From: Vitis vinifera
Lineage: Eukaryota; Streptophyta; Magnoliopsida; Vitales; Vitaceae
Length of the DNA: 64,000 bases
Assembly (NCBI RefSeq): GCF_030704535.1
Contig: NC_081823.1
Coordinates: 6,206,501 to 6,270,500, forward strand
Direction of reading: 5' to 3'
The translations under genes and the position numbers were made by a program. Below, piece by piece: positions 46,757 through 59,200 of this stretch. How positions within the stretch are numbered: position 1 is the stretch's first letter; every line of letters starts with the position of its first letter. The notes under the pieces were generated by a model. That model did no database searches, was not told where the DNA came from, and saw nothing but the letters and a program-made list of their open reading frames with translations.

Positions 46757-48115
46757 ATGATGAAAACTTGATGTACATTTCAGACTATGTGCTTGGTTTA
46801 ATTGGAAGGAGAAATAGAACAAGGAGGCCGACCTTATTCAGATTATGGATGCCATACTGAACTTGTTTACCGTTCAAATATGAATCTTCATGTTGGACTT
46901 CAACTCAGGTTTCAGCATTTCAACAGGGAGGTGATGCTTTCAATTAAATTGGCTTCCAGCAAAAGTAATTGTTCTTTAAATCTAAATCATAGTTGTTGTA
47001 ATTAGTCTTTTTCTATGGTTGAAAATATTGATAATTACTGATATATTGGTGTTTTAATTTTACCAATATATGTCAAAACATCGATGATGTAAAAATCATG
47101 AAATATTAAGATTTTTTTTAAAAATTTATATAAGAAGTAAAAGTACACATTTAATATATATATATATATATAATTTGTTTATAATAATATCCTTTACTTC
47201 TATAAAAATTATAAATTTTATAAGTGTACAACATTATATTTATAATTTTTTATAATAATATTATAATAACATGTCTAATTCTAAAATATGTTTCTTATGA
47301 TATATTTTAATTTAAATATATTCAATGATATCAATATATATATATATAAAATACATGTTAACAAAATTATGTTTTTATATTTTGACAATAAATTAAATCA
47401 AATAAAAATAATAATTAGAATAAAATACAAATTGATAGATATATTCTTTCGAATTTTGTCAAAGGATTCATAAATATTAGATATATAGAGAATATATCGA
47501 AGATATATCTGAATGTTTTAAAGGTTGTTTATATCAACAAATTATCAAAAGATATCTTCGTAAATAAAAAAAACCGAAAGATGATGAGAATTAAAGATAA
47601 CAAAATTATAATTAATTTCATTCATCTCTCACGATCTGGGCTAAGTATATCCCAGAGTATGAAATTTCATCACATCACACGTGTATTTAGATAACAGAAT
47701 AAAAAAAAGAAGCCGCCGTATGATTGTAATGTGCTGATTACGTGTAACAATTTTATTGGTCCCCACACGTCAAGCACTCCCGTATTAAACTCACAAGGTA
47801 CTAAACATGATCACGTACGGCAGCGACCACAACCACTTGGTCTCTTTTTTGGACGAAGTGTTGACGTGGCCCGATCGTAAGGGTTAAATGCTGCCCAAAC
47901 CAAACGGCTCCCACCAAATCCTGGGTGAAGTGACTGAAAGGCCCTAGAGCACGCCAAGTGGTCGCAGGGGACTCAACAGGAGCATGGACTCTAGGGGAAA
48001 GGATTGTAGAGGAAAGTCAAAATGGAGACGTGAAGACTGAAGAGGGAAAACCGTTAAAACGGGAGAAAATATTGAATTTGCTTCTAAGTCGGAACTATAT
48101 ATGCGGGCGCGTAGC
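46757..48115. other. Intergenic AT-rich DNA and transporter promoter
   Basis: No gene is seen. The 47040-47560 stretch is very AT-rich, with ATATCGA-like phrases that recur near 55770-55870, suggesting a dispersed repeat. A TATATATG at about 48097-48104 is a possible TATA box for the downstream transporter. Confidence 0.5.
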
Positions 48116-48150
48116 GAGAGAGAGAGAGAGAGAGAGAGAGGAGGGAGAGG
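48116..48150 (+). promoter_or_regulatory. GA-repeat in the leader of the folate-biopterin transporter
   Basis: About 13 GA units followed by GAGGGAGAGGGG lie 30-60 bases before the start codon at 48176. GA-rich tracts in plant leaders and core promoters are common and may bind BPC-type GAGA factors. The binding is inference. Confidence 0.6.
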
Positions 48151-48175
48151 GGTTGGAGGTTGGTGAATTTCAACA

Positions 48176-51100
48176 ATGATAGAATGGCTAAAACAACTAC
48201 GAAAATCATTTGGGTTTTCATTCCTCTGGCTTATCTGCTTGATTTACTTCACCCAGGTAGGTTTTTCAATCCTCCCTTTATCTAGTTTTGCTTCTTTTTT
48301 TATTTACGTGTGTGTATGAATATGGTTTTGTCGATGGGTCTCATGTTCCTGGGAATTGAAGCTTGTTGGTTGCTGGGTGTTGAGGGTTTCTGGTTTTCGG
48401 ATCCTACATTTGAGGATTTGTTAATTTGGGTCTCTGGTTTTGGGAAGGTTTATAGTTTTGGAGACTTTTGGGAGTGATTATCTGGGTATTAGTTCTTTCG
48501 GCTTTGCGGGTTTGAAAAGTAGCAGAGACATTTGAGGGTGACCATATGGGGATTTAGTAGTTTGGATTTCTAGGTTTGGGATTTATGGTTTTAGAGGGTT
48601 TTGAGGGTGATTATGTGGGGAAGACTTCATGTTTGGTTTGGGTTTTGTGAGAATTTGTATTGAAAATGTTATAAAATGGGAGGTCTTATGTCTCTAGCTT
48701 TGTGCATTGAGCTCAATTTGTATAGAGGGAATGAACTTAAAGGTAGAAGTTGCTGAATTATGCTCTTTGATGAGTTTCATGACTTGCTGGATTGTTCTTG
48801 TCTGTGATGAATTTGGTTAGTAGTGAAATGGTTATGATTATTGCTGCCACAACCAAATGACTGTATAAAACACAGTTCACTTAGATGGAACTGTTTAATC
48901 TTTATCATGGACATATTATAGGTGTAATAGTATTTGAGACAGACTGAATCCTTAAAGACCTGAATAACAGTCATGTTTGCCTTGTTGGCACCCATGTACT
49001 AATCCTTAAGATTTCATGTCATTTCATTGCTGTGAAACCATTATTTTAGATGGGTTTTCTGAGAATTTTCTTACAGGTATCCCATAAGTTGCAGCTAGGA
49101 AAATAATATACAGTAACTATGCTTTGCATGCATTCTTATTTTAAGTTGGGACGTTTAGGGATGGGAAGAAGGATTCACTCTTGGAAAGAGATATCCAATA
49201 ACTATGCTTTGCTTGTGTTATGATTTTAGGTTGGGAGGCTTAGGGATCATATAGATTTGCAATCTTGTGCTATCTATTAGAAAGGAAAAATGTCTTTAGC
49301 TGGGTTCTATGCTCCATTGTTTTTATTTCCCAAGGTAACCATCCATGATCACTACATCAAAGAAAAAGAAGAATGCCTTGGAGTTTGTTTGGGAACTGAT
49401 TTTAAAAACAGTTTTTTGTTCTTTAAAACATAAAATAGTTTTATCAACTTAAAAAACATGTTTGGAAATTTTTTTACTGAATATGGTTTTTTTAGAATTT
49501 GTTCTCAAAACATGGTGATTTTTTAGAACAAATTTTAGATGTATTCACTTGTTTTTTGTAGATTATTCTAAGAATCAAGGAAACACAGGGAATAAAGTCA
49601 TTCTAAGAACAAATTTCACTTGTTTTTCACACCATCTTGCTCTGAAACACGTAGAATATGGCAGTTTTTCATAATTGGTTTCCCTAACAGAATTTTATTC
49701 CTAAAAACAACAAGGAGTTGTTTTTAGAAAATGTTGCCAAACAAACCCTTAAGTTCTATGAGGTAATTACAAGATGGAGGGATATGATGGTACTCCCCTC
49801 AATGGGTGTAATTATGGAAACCAAGGTATAATTTTGTTTCCCTGGAAACATGATATAGAAGAACAGTTTTGGTGTGAAGCAAGCTCATCTGCACCCATAT
49901 CTTTTGATTGGCTTCGCCTCTTGTATCCAATCTCTTTTAGAGGGCACACCTTTGGCATTAAACAAGAAGATAGAACCTTCTTCAGCTGGAAATTCCCAAA
50001 GGGTATATCTAGTTAATTGTTCCTTAATTTTGTCACTTGTAGTTTTTGACTATTCAAGAAAAAATAGATACTTTTTCATGGTTTTATTCCACCTTATAAT
50101 CATTAATTACTAGTCTGTTTTGAACCTATGCCAACAGGAACATTCATTGGTATCATTTGTTCTAAAGGCATAATATTTAAAGATGCGTTACTTGAAAAAT
50201 ATATAGTGGGGCCTTGCAAAATCAAATTATTTAGAGTTAATTCATGGAGAAAATTCTTTAATCTCAATAGGATAACGTAAGTCGTTAAAATTACAGAGCT
50301 AGTGTTGATTATTTTTAGCCACCTGGAAATGCCTGCAGCCTTGTTCTCCCAAATGGAGTTTTGTGATTGCTAAATTATGACTAGCACACCAAATGATTGG
50401 GAGAAATTGGAATTCATATTTTAAAGTTTAAGATGAGCTATAATACTGAATGTAAGTATTGAAACTTAAATGGCTGGTTATGTTATGCTGAACATTTTTT
50501 TATGTGTGTTGGTGGCATTTGGGCCCCAATGCAACAGTATTTTTTTCTTTTTTAATTTTCATTCTATTTACTTATCTTTTATCATGAATATGTGAATGTA
50601 GGGTTTCAGAACTTTTGTATGGACAGCAGTTTCCTACCAGCTAAAAGACAGGCTTAAGTTGTCACCCTCAGCCTCTCAATTTGTGTATTCAATAGCAATC
50701 TTCCCATGGAGCATAAAACCATTATATGGGTATGCATTTATTTATCTTGTGCTCTTTTTTGTCTATTATTTTTTATATGTGTGCATTGGTGTCATAAACA
50801 AAAAAGAGTTTTCTGTTTAGCAACTCCAAGGGCTGTTGTATAATGACTGTGCATGAACTAATGCAAATATATTCAAGTAAGTTGAAGTCTTAATATTTTA
50901 TAATGGTGGTATTGGTAATTACAATGAAAAATAAACAAAGGTTTGTTTCATTGCTCCACGTGATGCTACCATTCATCTTGGTGTCCATAGTATTTCAGGA
51001 CATGATTATAATTTAAAATGAAATCATTCTGCACAAAGAAAAGAAACTGATAACAAGTGCATGATGTTATGTCTTGAGAGGGAAAAGAAAAAGACTTAAC

Positions 51101-53701
51101 TAACTCTCCTTTGGATGTGATGGGTAAGAACATTGACCTGTGTCAAACTCTGCATGAAACACAACAGAAGGCATTGATGCTGGTACATGAAAACCTATGT
51201 TTAGCAGTGACGAAACATAGCTAAATAACTGAAACTTTTATTCTACCTAACTGATAAGCTGCCGGGGCCCAAAATGTCAAAGCTACACTTTCTTTTTGAA
51301 GTGTATTTTATTCTTTCTTTTATTATTATTATTTTTTTTTTTTTTTGTTAAATTTGAATGCATATCTTACATGCAGAATTTTGTCCGACTGTATTCCAAT
51401 TGGAGGAAGAAAAAGGATTCCATACTTGGTGGTTGCATCCATATTCTCTCTTTTTCCATGGCTCGTTTTAGGCCTAAATGCACCCCTAATGGATTCCAAA
51501 GTGCACCTCATGATCTCCTTAACAGTGCAGAACCTTGGCTCAGCCATGGCAGATGTTGTGGTTGATGCGATGATTGCAGAGGCAGTAAGATTTGAAAGGT
51601 AGGTTTATACATTTGAATTGATTCTGTGCATGAAAGTTCACATGTAATGGTATAAAATCTAATGGCACTGTGATTTTTATTTGCCTACCTTGGGAATCTT
51701 CAAAATAATTTACTCCATCAAATTCAGAATGGTAGAATATTGACATCTCCCATCCTAGAAGAGATGACTATATTTTGGATTTGAGTCTATCCTTGTTGAA
51801 TGGATCTGCATCATGGATTACATGTGTGTTTGATCCAAGTTTGTAATACAATGTGCTTATTTTCTATAATTGGTTTATTTTTGTATTGTCATCTGAAGAA
51901 TATAACATGAGATTTTACAACTCTCCTTTGATCAGGGCTGCATTTACTGGAGACCTCCAGTCACTATCTTGGTTGGCAATGGCTATTGGAGGAATATGTG
52001 GGAGTTTGTTGGGAGGATATGCATTAACTAACATAGAAATAGGTCAAATATTTCTTTTATTCTCTTTACTTCCATCCATACAGCTATTATCATGTGGTTT
52101 GGTCAAGGAGAATCCTTTAGGCAGTAAATTTTTGCCCGAGCTTTCTAATTCAGGAAGCTCCCAGATAGTGAATGGAGACAATAATGTTCTGGATGAAGAT
52201 TCTTCCAATTCTGAAAGGTCCAGAATTAGTACTTCGAGGAGAAAGAAGAGACGAACAAACAAAAAGAAGAGAGTGGTCATTAAAAGTAAATCCCAGATCT
52301 CAGAAAAAGATGGATCATTGGCGTTACAGTGGTTCCACACTCTGAAAATGGCCGCTTGTAGTTTGTACTCTGCTTTTAGACAGCCAATCATTTTGAGGTA
52401 ACTACTGAGAAACTTTATGGTACCAGCTAGTTGATCCTATGGTATTCTAAAGTCACTAGTCATGGGGTCCCTCTCTAGGAGCTCTATGATAGTTAAGGTG
52501 GTCCATTGCTATGATGATGATCACTCAAGCAGATACAGTGTGAGTCTGTAGAATGAGTAGTCAAATCATCTTAGAGGATCAAGCTTTGGCAAAGATCTAC
52601 CTGGTGGAGATGCATCCTAAACGTGCCTGTCCACCAATGGTAGTTGTCCATGGATCTCTTCTGGCTGATACCCTATATATATATATATATATATTTGTCT
52701 TTTTTCTTCCCTATTGATTTGTTTTCTTTCTAATCATATGGTTACCTTTTGTTCTCCTTCATTCTGGGAATGCCAGACCAATGGCGTGGTTTTTCCTAGC
52801 ACATGTTTCTGTTCCAAACCTTTCAACTGTCATGTTCTATTACCAGACAGAGTTCTTGAACTTGGAAGCATCATTTCTGGGGACTGTCCGTGTTGTTGGG
52901 TGGTTAGGCCTCATGCTTGGAACATTCACTTATAATCATTACTTGAAGAAGATGAGACTAAGAAGAATTCTGATGTAAGTAGTTTAGTTTATATTTCTCT
53001 GATAAATTTGTTTTGTTGGTAATTCTCTAATGGCGGTACAATCCTGATTTACAAAACATGATGCAGGTTGGCTCATGTTGGTTATTCTTTCATGAGTCTT
53101 CTAAATATTGCTTTAGTGGCTCGAACAAATGTTGTATTTGGCATATCGGATAAGATCATGGTGCTATGTGGTTCTGCTTTTCATGATGCCATCCATCAAT
53201 TCAAGTATGCGGGTTTTTTCTCAGTCTCCTATTTTCTTCAGCTAATTTATTTTGGTCGAAACATAAGCATTCTATGTTTGAGTTCATGCATACATACTTG
53301 AGCTTAAAATACGTGTAGATCCAGCAATCCTTCATCTGGGCATGCATGCTTTGACAAACAAGCATGTTTCAGAAAATAGATGGTGAATCCTCCTTTATTT
53401 TTTTCTTATGAATCTGGATTGTTCTTCATGCAACTGCAGGTTTATGCCATTCCTCATATTATCTGGACGGCTATGCCCGCCTGGTATTGAAGGGACTTTA
53501 TTTGCCCTGTTCATGTCAATAAACAATCTTGGGGCCACCATCGGATCATTTATGGGTGCTGGGTTGGCTTCAGTTCTAAACATCTCTTCGGGTTCTTTTG
53601 ACAACCTTCTTTTGGGCATGGTGATTCAAGTCCTCTGCACTTTCATCCCAATTGCTTTCCTATTTTTGATACCAAAGGAGGCTACAGGGATATCGACATA
53701 A
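48176..53701 (+). CDS. Folate-biopterin transporter family protein (496 aa)
   Basis: Seven exons: 48176-48256, 50602-50729, 51377-51598, 51936-52397, 52777-52974, 53067-53204 and 53440-53701. All junctions are GT-AG and in phase. The protein starts MIEWLKQLRKSFGFSFLWLI and contains the family hallmarks GFRTFVWTAVSYQLKD, FPWSIKPLYG, SDCIPIGGRKRIPYL, SAMADVVVDAMIAEAVR and GTVRVVGWLGLMLG, with about ten to twelve hydrophobic segments (MFS-like). This family moves folates and pterins across membranes. I recall the closest Arabidopsis relative as FBT4-like, but the substrate is not proven. A central loop (about residues 225-270) holds a very basic patch RRKKRRTNKKKR. The 2.3-kb intron 1 contains a MITE-like element. 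Confidence 0.92.
49382..49749. mobile_element. MITE-like element in transporter intron 1
   Basis: The left end AGTTTGTTTGGGAACTG and right end GTTGCCAAACAAACCCTT form imperfect inverted repeats about 365 bp apart, enclosing AT-rich DNA with AAAACA and GTTTTT blocks. There is no coding capacity and the boundaries are approximate. Confidence 0.5.
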
Positions 53702-56128
53702 TTTAGTTAGCAAATGATAAAGTGAAACAGGAATCACCAAGAAACTGAAGATGAAACAGGTACACTTTTCTCTTTTTTTGACTCACAAGCTCTTTTCGAC
53801 TCAGATAGCAGTTGAAAATAATATATCAAACAAAAACATCCAAGCTAGAATTCCTGAGCTTTAATACTCCATTTTGAGGTTGTCTTTGTAACATATTACA
53901 TCATTTTTTTTAGTAGATGAATTCAAAATACATAGGATATTGCTTAATGGTGTGATACTGATATTGATTAAAAGCAAGGATCACTTCACCATAGTTAGAT
54001 TGTGTTCATCCTTTGGTGTACAAGTATCAACTCCAGTGTGTGCATACTTATCTGGGCCTTTGCTCATATAGCAGGAATGCAGTTCTGGCATGACAAAGCC
54101 CCTGTTATGGCTTTCATCCCAGGCTTTGGGTCATAGGGATATATTGAGTGCATTTACAGAAGAGAATGTATGTGGCACCAAGCATCCCATAAAGGTCTCT
54201 TCAATTCTAAAAATGGCTTACTCTCATTTCAGCGAACGATGAAGATGCTTATGATTACAGCAATGATCTTCACCCAATCGCTAGTTCTTTGCCCCGCACT
54301 TGTGTAGGATGATTACACAACCCTCTTGAGGGGGATGAGCCTGGGTGGCTTTTTCTGGAAGACTTGGGAATTAGGAGTGGGAATGTTTTTTCGAGTTATT
54401 TCAATGGAAATGAAAACTTGGGATTTCAATTTATCCGAGATATTTTGATTTTTTTAATGCAAGTCATTTTAAAAATACTTTTCTAAAATTAAAAAGCTAA
54501 ATACATTTTTAGATAAGTTATTTTTAAAAACAATTTTTTTTTATTTGGTAAAAATACAAATTATAGATTCAATTTATATAATGTAAATTAAATTTAATTC
54601 ACGGCTTATTGAAAATAAAAATAAAATTTTGATTATAAATAAATTAAAAATAAATAGTTTTTAATAAAAATATGAATATTAATAATATAATAAAATCATA
54701 AATTATATATTTTTTATAAATGTTATAAAAGTATATTTATTAACATTGATTGATTTATTTTGTTAAAAATAAATAATAATAATTCAAAATTAATAACTTC
54801 TAATACTATTTATATGATTTTATAAATATTATAAAAATAGGGATATTAACATATTATAAAAGCATAATGAATTTATTTTATTAAAATAAATAATAATTAT
54901 TCAAAGTTAATAATTGTTAATGCTATTCTATTTGAAATGAATATAAAACAAATAGAATTTAATTTTTTTTAAGGTATAAATGAGCCAAAATTTTGTATTA
55001 TTTGCATACATTTATTACTCAATTACGTTTAAATTATTTTATTTAATTTATATTTAATTAATCAATTTTTTGAATTTCAAATTATTCTTAAGAATTATAA
55101 GATTTATTAAAAGATTTAAATCATCAATTATGTCTATGATTTTTATATATATTGAGTTTTAAATTATTTTTAAAAATTATTACACTTATTAATAAATTCA
55201 ATACAAAATCTCACTTGATTTGAAATTCATTTTCTCTAATAACAAAAATCAGAAAAACAATCTTCTATTTTACTTTCTTTTTTAAAAATTGTTTTTAAAA
55301 AACAATTTTGCTTTTAAATCACACTTCAAAATAGGTTTTATTATTTAAAAAAAAAACTCTCAATCAGTTTTTAAAATGAAAATAAAGAATTATTTTAAAC
55401 TATGAGTCTTTTTTTTAAAAATAAAAAAATAATTATATATACTGATAATTTATTTATTTATTTTCTATTTTAATTCTCATTTTTATTTAATATTGAAATG
55501 AAAATAAATTATTATTTTAACTTTATAATCCTATACGCATCTAAAAATTGAAATTATTAAATTGATTTTTACTTAAGAATAAATATAAATAAAAATAAAA
55601 TATTTATTTTCATTCCTTATTTTTATTTACTAAATACGGTTTAAAGGGTTTATATATTCCTTCTTGTACGCTTAAATGATTTGAGTTTACTCATGCCTTA
55701 AACTTTAAACTTTGGTACTTATGTAAAATATTTATTTAATTTTGATCTGCGTTGACTCCTTTGAAATATCGAGAAATATCCATAAAAAAATCAGTAAAAT
55801 ATCGATAACTACTGAAAAATTATCAAAAAATTTTGATAAATTATGTCAGTACCTCGACATATATGGATATTTTAATCGTTGCTTTTACGTGATTATTTTT
55901 TTATTTTTTTCAAGAATAATGTCTTTATTTTAAGGGTAAGAAGAAAAATAAAATTTATCACCGAAAAAAAGTTTTAAAGAAAATGAATAATCTACTTCGC
56001 ATACGTATTGGGATGACCTCTTTTTCCTTTCCCAAACGCACTGCAGACAAGCTGAAGCTGTGTTCTGTAATTGGTGAAGTTGGGCTCCTTCATCGACGCC
56101 TCCGTGATCGAATCGATCGCAATCGAGG
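53702..56128. other. Intergenic AT-rich DNA
   Basis: The transporter's 3' untranslated region probably occupies the first few hundred bases. From about 54400 to 55900 the DNA is extremely AT-rich with no frame. Text near 55770-55870 repeats ATATCGA-like phrases. The last 100 bases are the VPS22 leader. Confidence 0.6.
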
Positions 56129-56204
56129 ATGAGACGACGACCTGGAATTGGCGGTTTACAGACCGCTGCTGCCACTAGGGTTCCCTTCAATCCCTTGTTT
56201 TTCT

Positions 56205-56245
<41 letters not shown>

Positions 56246-59200
56246 CTTTGCTGTTAATTTGTTTGTATTAATGATTAATTTTTATTTTTACCTTTTTTTT
56301 GCAGGATCAGTATCGGTTGCTCGGAGAAAATGTAGCGAAGATACGAACAGATCTCATGAAGGAGCAACTCACCACGTTTCGATCTCAGTTGGAAGATTTT
56401 GCTCGCAAACACAAGGTCTTTTTTCCTCGTAATGTCTGATGTTGTTTTTTTTCTCCTTTGATTTTTAATTATATTAGAAATTTTGGTAGCTTGTTTTAAT
56501 CCCATATTGAATTTGTTCTCCCATGGGATTTAGAAAACATTTCCAGAAATTAAGTGGGGAAGTTTGGAACTTGGAAATTTTTTAATAAAAAGTGTGGAAA
56601 TTTGGTATTTTGATGCTTTTATTCGCTAGGCTGAAAATTCATCGGATCGAATTATAATTGGATTGGAGCTTGGTAAAAAATTGGTCAGATCCGTAAGACA
56701 TTGAGCCCCAAATTTTAGACTTGGTGAATGGTGAGAGTCTGAAAATTTTGATCAACATCTTGGCGCAATAATCCTTTTGTTTATTTGGATGAGTTTTGGT
56801 GTGAATGATAGATGATTTTGGTTTTGGGAGTTTGGGGAAAGTCAGATTAAAAAATAATTTGAATAATGAAACAGGCAGAATATGTTATAGCCTCAAAAGA
56901 ATTCTAATGGGGGTAGAAGGTTGGGATTTGGAGGAAAATTTAAATGACCTCATTAAGCACTAGCATGTGGCCTGTTTGCTAATCCCTATTTTCAAAAGTA
57001 TAAAGTAATGCTATGAATGTAGAAGTTGAAGATACCGAATTAGCAGATTAAGCTATTTTACGGTTTTTTTTGTACATGTTTTCAGATTGGGTTAGGGTGT
57101 ATGTAGATTGTACATCATGGTCCATTTTCAACGCAAAATTGAGATCCTTAAAAGATATTTTGAAGAATTGGAATAAAGAAGTGTTTGGTCTCATTGAGAA
57201 TAAAAAGGGAGAAGCTCTCAGACAGGTTGCGTTTTGGGATGAAAAGGAGAAATGCTCAGCTTTAAATCTAGAAGAGTGTGAAGTAAGAAAAGAGGCGAGA
57301 GAGTCTTATAAGTCTTGGGTGTTGAGGGAAGAAATTTCCTGGAGGCAGAAGTCTAGGGAATTATGGTTGAAGGAAGGGGACAATAATATCAGTTTTTTTC
57401 ATAGGATGGCGAACGCTCATAGTAGAAGAAACTGGTTGTCCAAGTTGAAAGTAGATGGCTGTTGGCATTTGGAGGAGATTAATTTAAAAACTAGTGTGCT
57501 GGGGGCGTTCCAAAAGCTCTATTCAGAAGAAGAGGGGTGGTGTCCAAGTATTGAAGGGCTGTCTTTGTTGGGGTTAAACAGAAGTGAGGCTGAGGGGCTG
57601 GAGATTCCTTTTTCGGAAGAAGAGGTCTTTGTAGCTCTATCAGATTTAGGCAATGATAAAGTCTCTGGTCCGGATGGATTTACCATGGCTTTTTAGTCAT
57701 TTTGTTGGGATGTGGTGAAGGTTGAGCTAATGGGTTTTTTTAGAGATTTCCATGAGAGGGGCAGATTTGTAAAGTCTTTGAATGCTACTTTCCTGGATTT
57801 AGCCCCAAAGAAGGGAGGGGCAGAAGATTTGAAAGATTTCAAGCCAATTAGCCTTGTGGGAAGCCTCTACAAGTTGTTGGCCAAAGTGTTGGCAAATAGA
57901 ATTAAAAAGGTTATGGGAAAAGTGATTTCGGAGTCTCAAAATGCCTTTGTGGACGGTAGGCAAATTTTAGATGCAGTTTTGATTGCAAATGAGGCAGTGG
58001 ATTCAAGGTTGAAAAGTAATCAAGTGGGTGTGCTATGTAAGTTGGATATAGAGAAGACTTATGATCATGTAAGCTAGAAGTTCTTGTTGGCAGTGCTTAA
58101 AAAAATGGGCTTTGGGGAGAGAAGGTTAAAGTGGATAGAATGGTGCATTTCTACTGTGAAATTTTCTGTTCTAATAAATGGTTTTCCTTCGGTTTTTTCC
58201 AAAGTTCGAGGGGATTGAGACAAGGAGACTCCCTATCCCCTTATTTGTTTGTGATAGCTATAGAGGTGTTTAGTTGTTTGTTGAGAAGGGCTATTAAGGG
58301 GGTTTTTTTATCTGGGTGGAGGGTGAGAGGTAGGAGTGGTGAGGGGGTTCTGATCTCGCACTTGTTATTTGCGGATGATACTTTGGTGTTTTGTGAGGAG
58401 TCCTAGGACCAGATGACTTTTTTAAGCTGACTCTCATGTGGTTTGAGGCTTGTTTAGGGTTGAGAATCAATTTGGAGAAGAGCGAGTTGATCCCGGTGGG
58501 GAGGGTGCATGATATAGAGGATTTGGCTTTGGAGTTGGGCTGTAGAGTGGGTGGTCTCCCTTTTTGTTATTTAGGTCTACCTTTGGGGGCCTTCTTCAAA
58601 TTAGAGGCGGTTTGGGATGTTGTTGAAGAGTGGTTTCGAAAAAGATTGGCAATGTGGAAGAGACGGTATATTTCTAAAGGAGGGAGACTCACTCTAATTC
58701 AGAGCACTCTCTAGCATGCCTATATATTTCATGTCTCTCTTTTATTTGCCCAGAAAAGTTAGGTTGAGATTGGAGAAAATTCAGAGGGATTTTTTGTGAG
58801 GAGGGAGAGCTCTTGTGCAGAGGCCACACCTTGTTAGGTGGAATTTGGTTTGCTTGGAAAAAAGGAAAGGTGGGTTGGGTGTGAGAAATTTAGCTTTGAT
58901 GAATAGAGCTCTCTTAAGTAAATGGAATTGGCGTTATGCCAATGAAGAGAGGCTTTTTGGAAGCAAGTTATCAGTCAGAAATATGGTGTGGAGGAGGGGG
59001 ATTGGTGCACTCGGGCCGTAAGTGAGAGATATGGTGTTGGGCTTTGGAAAGCAATCAGAAATGAGTGGTTGTTTCTGAAGAGTAGACTAGCCTACCAAGT
59101 GGGTAATGGGCGGAGAGTGAAATTTTGGAAGGACAAGTGGTGTGGAGATAAGCCTTTTTGTGAGTCATTCCCCTCTTTATATTCCATATCCCTGTCTAAA

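Noticed and set aside
49774-50113. Overlapping 79- and 80-codon frames in transporter intron 1
   Set aside because: No recognised domain; they lie wholly within a well-defined intron.
57119-57135. Target-site duplication for the LINE (TGGTCCATTTT here and at about 60037)
   Set aside because: The left copy lies inside LINE coding sequence, so the match is probably coincidence.
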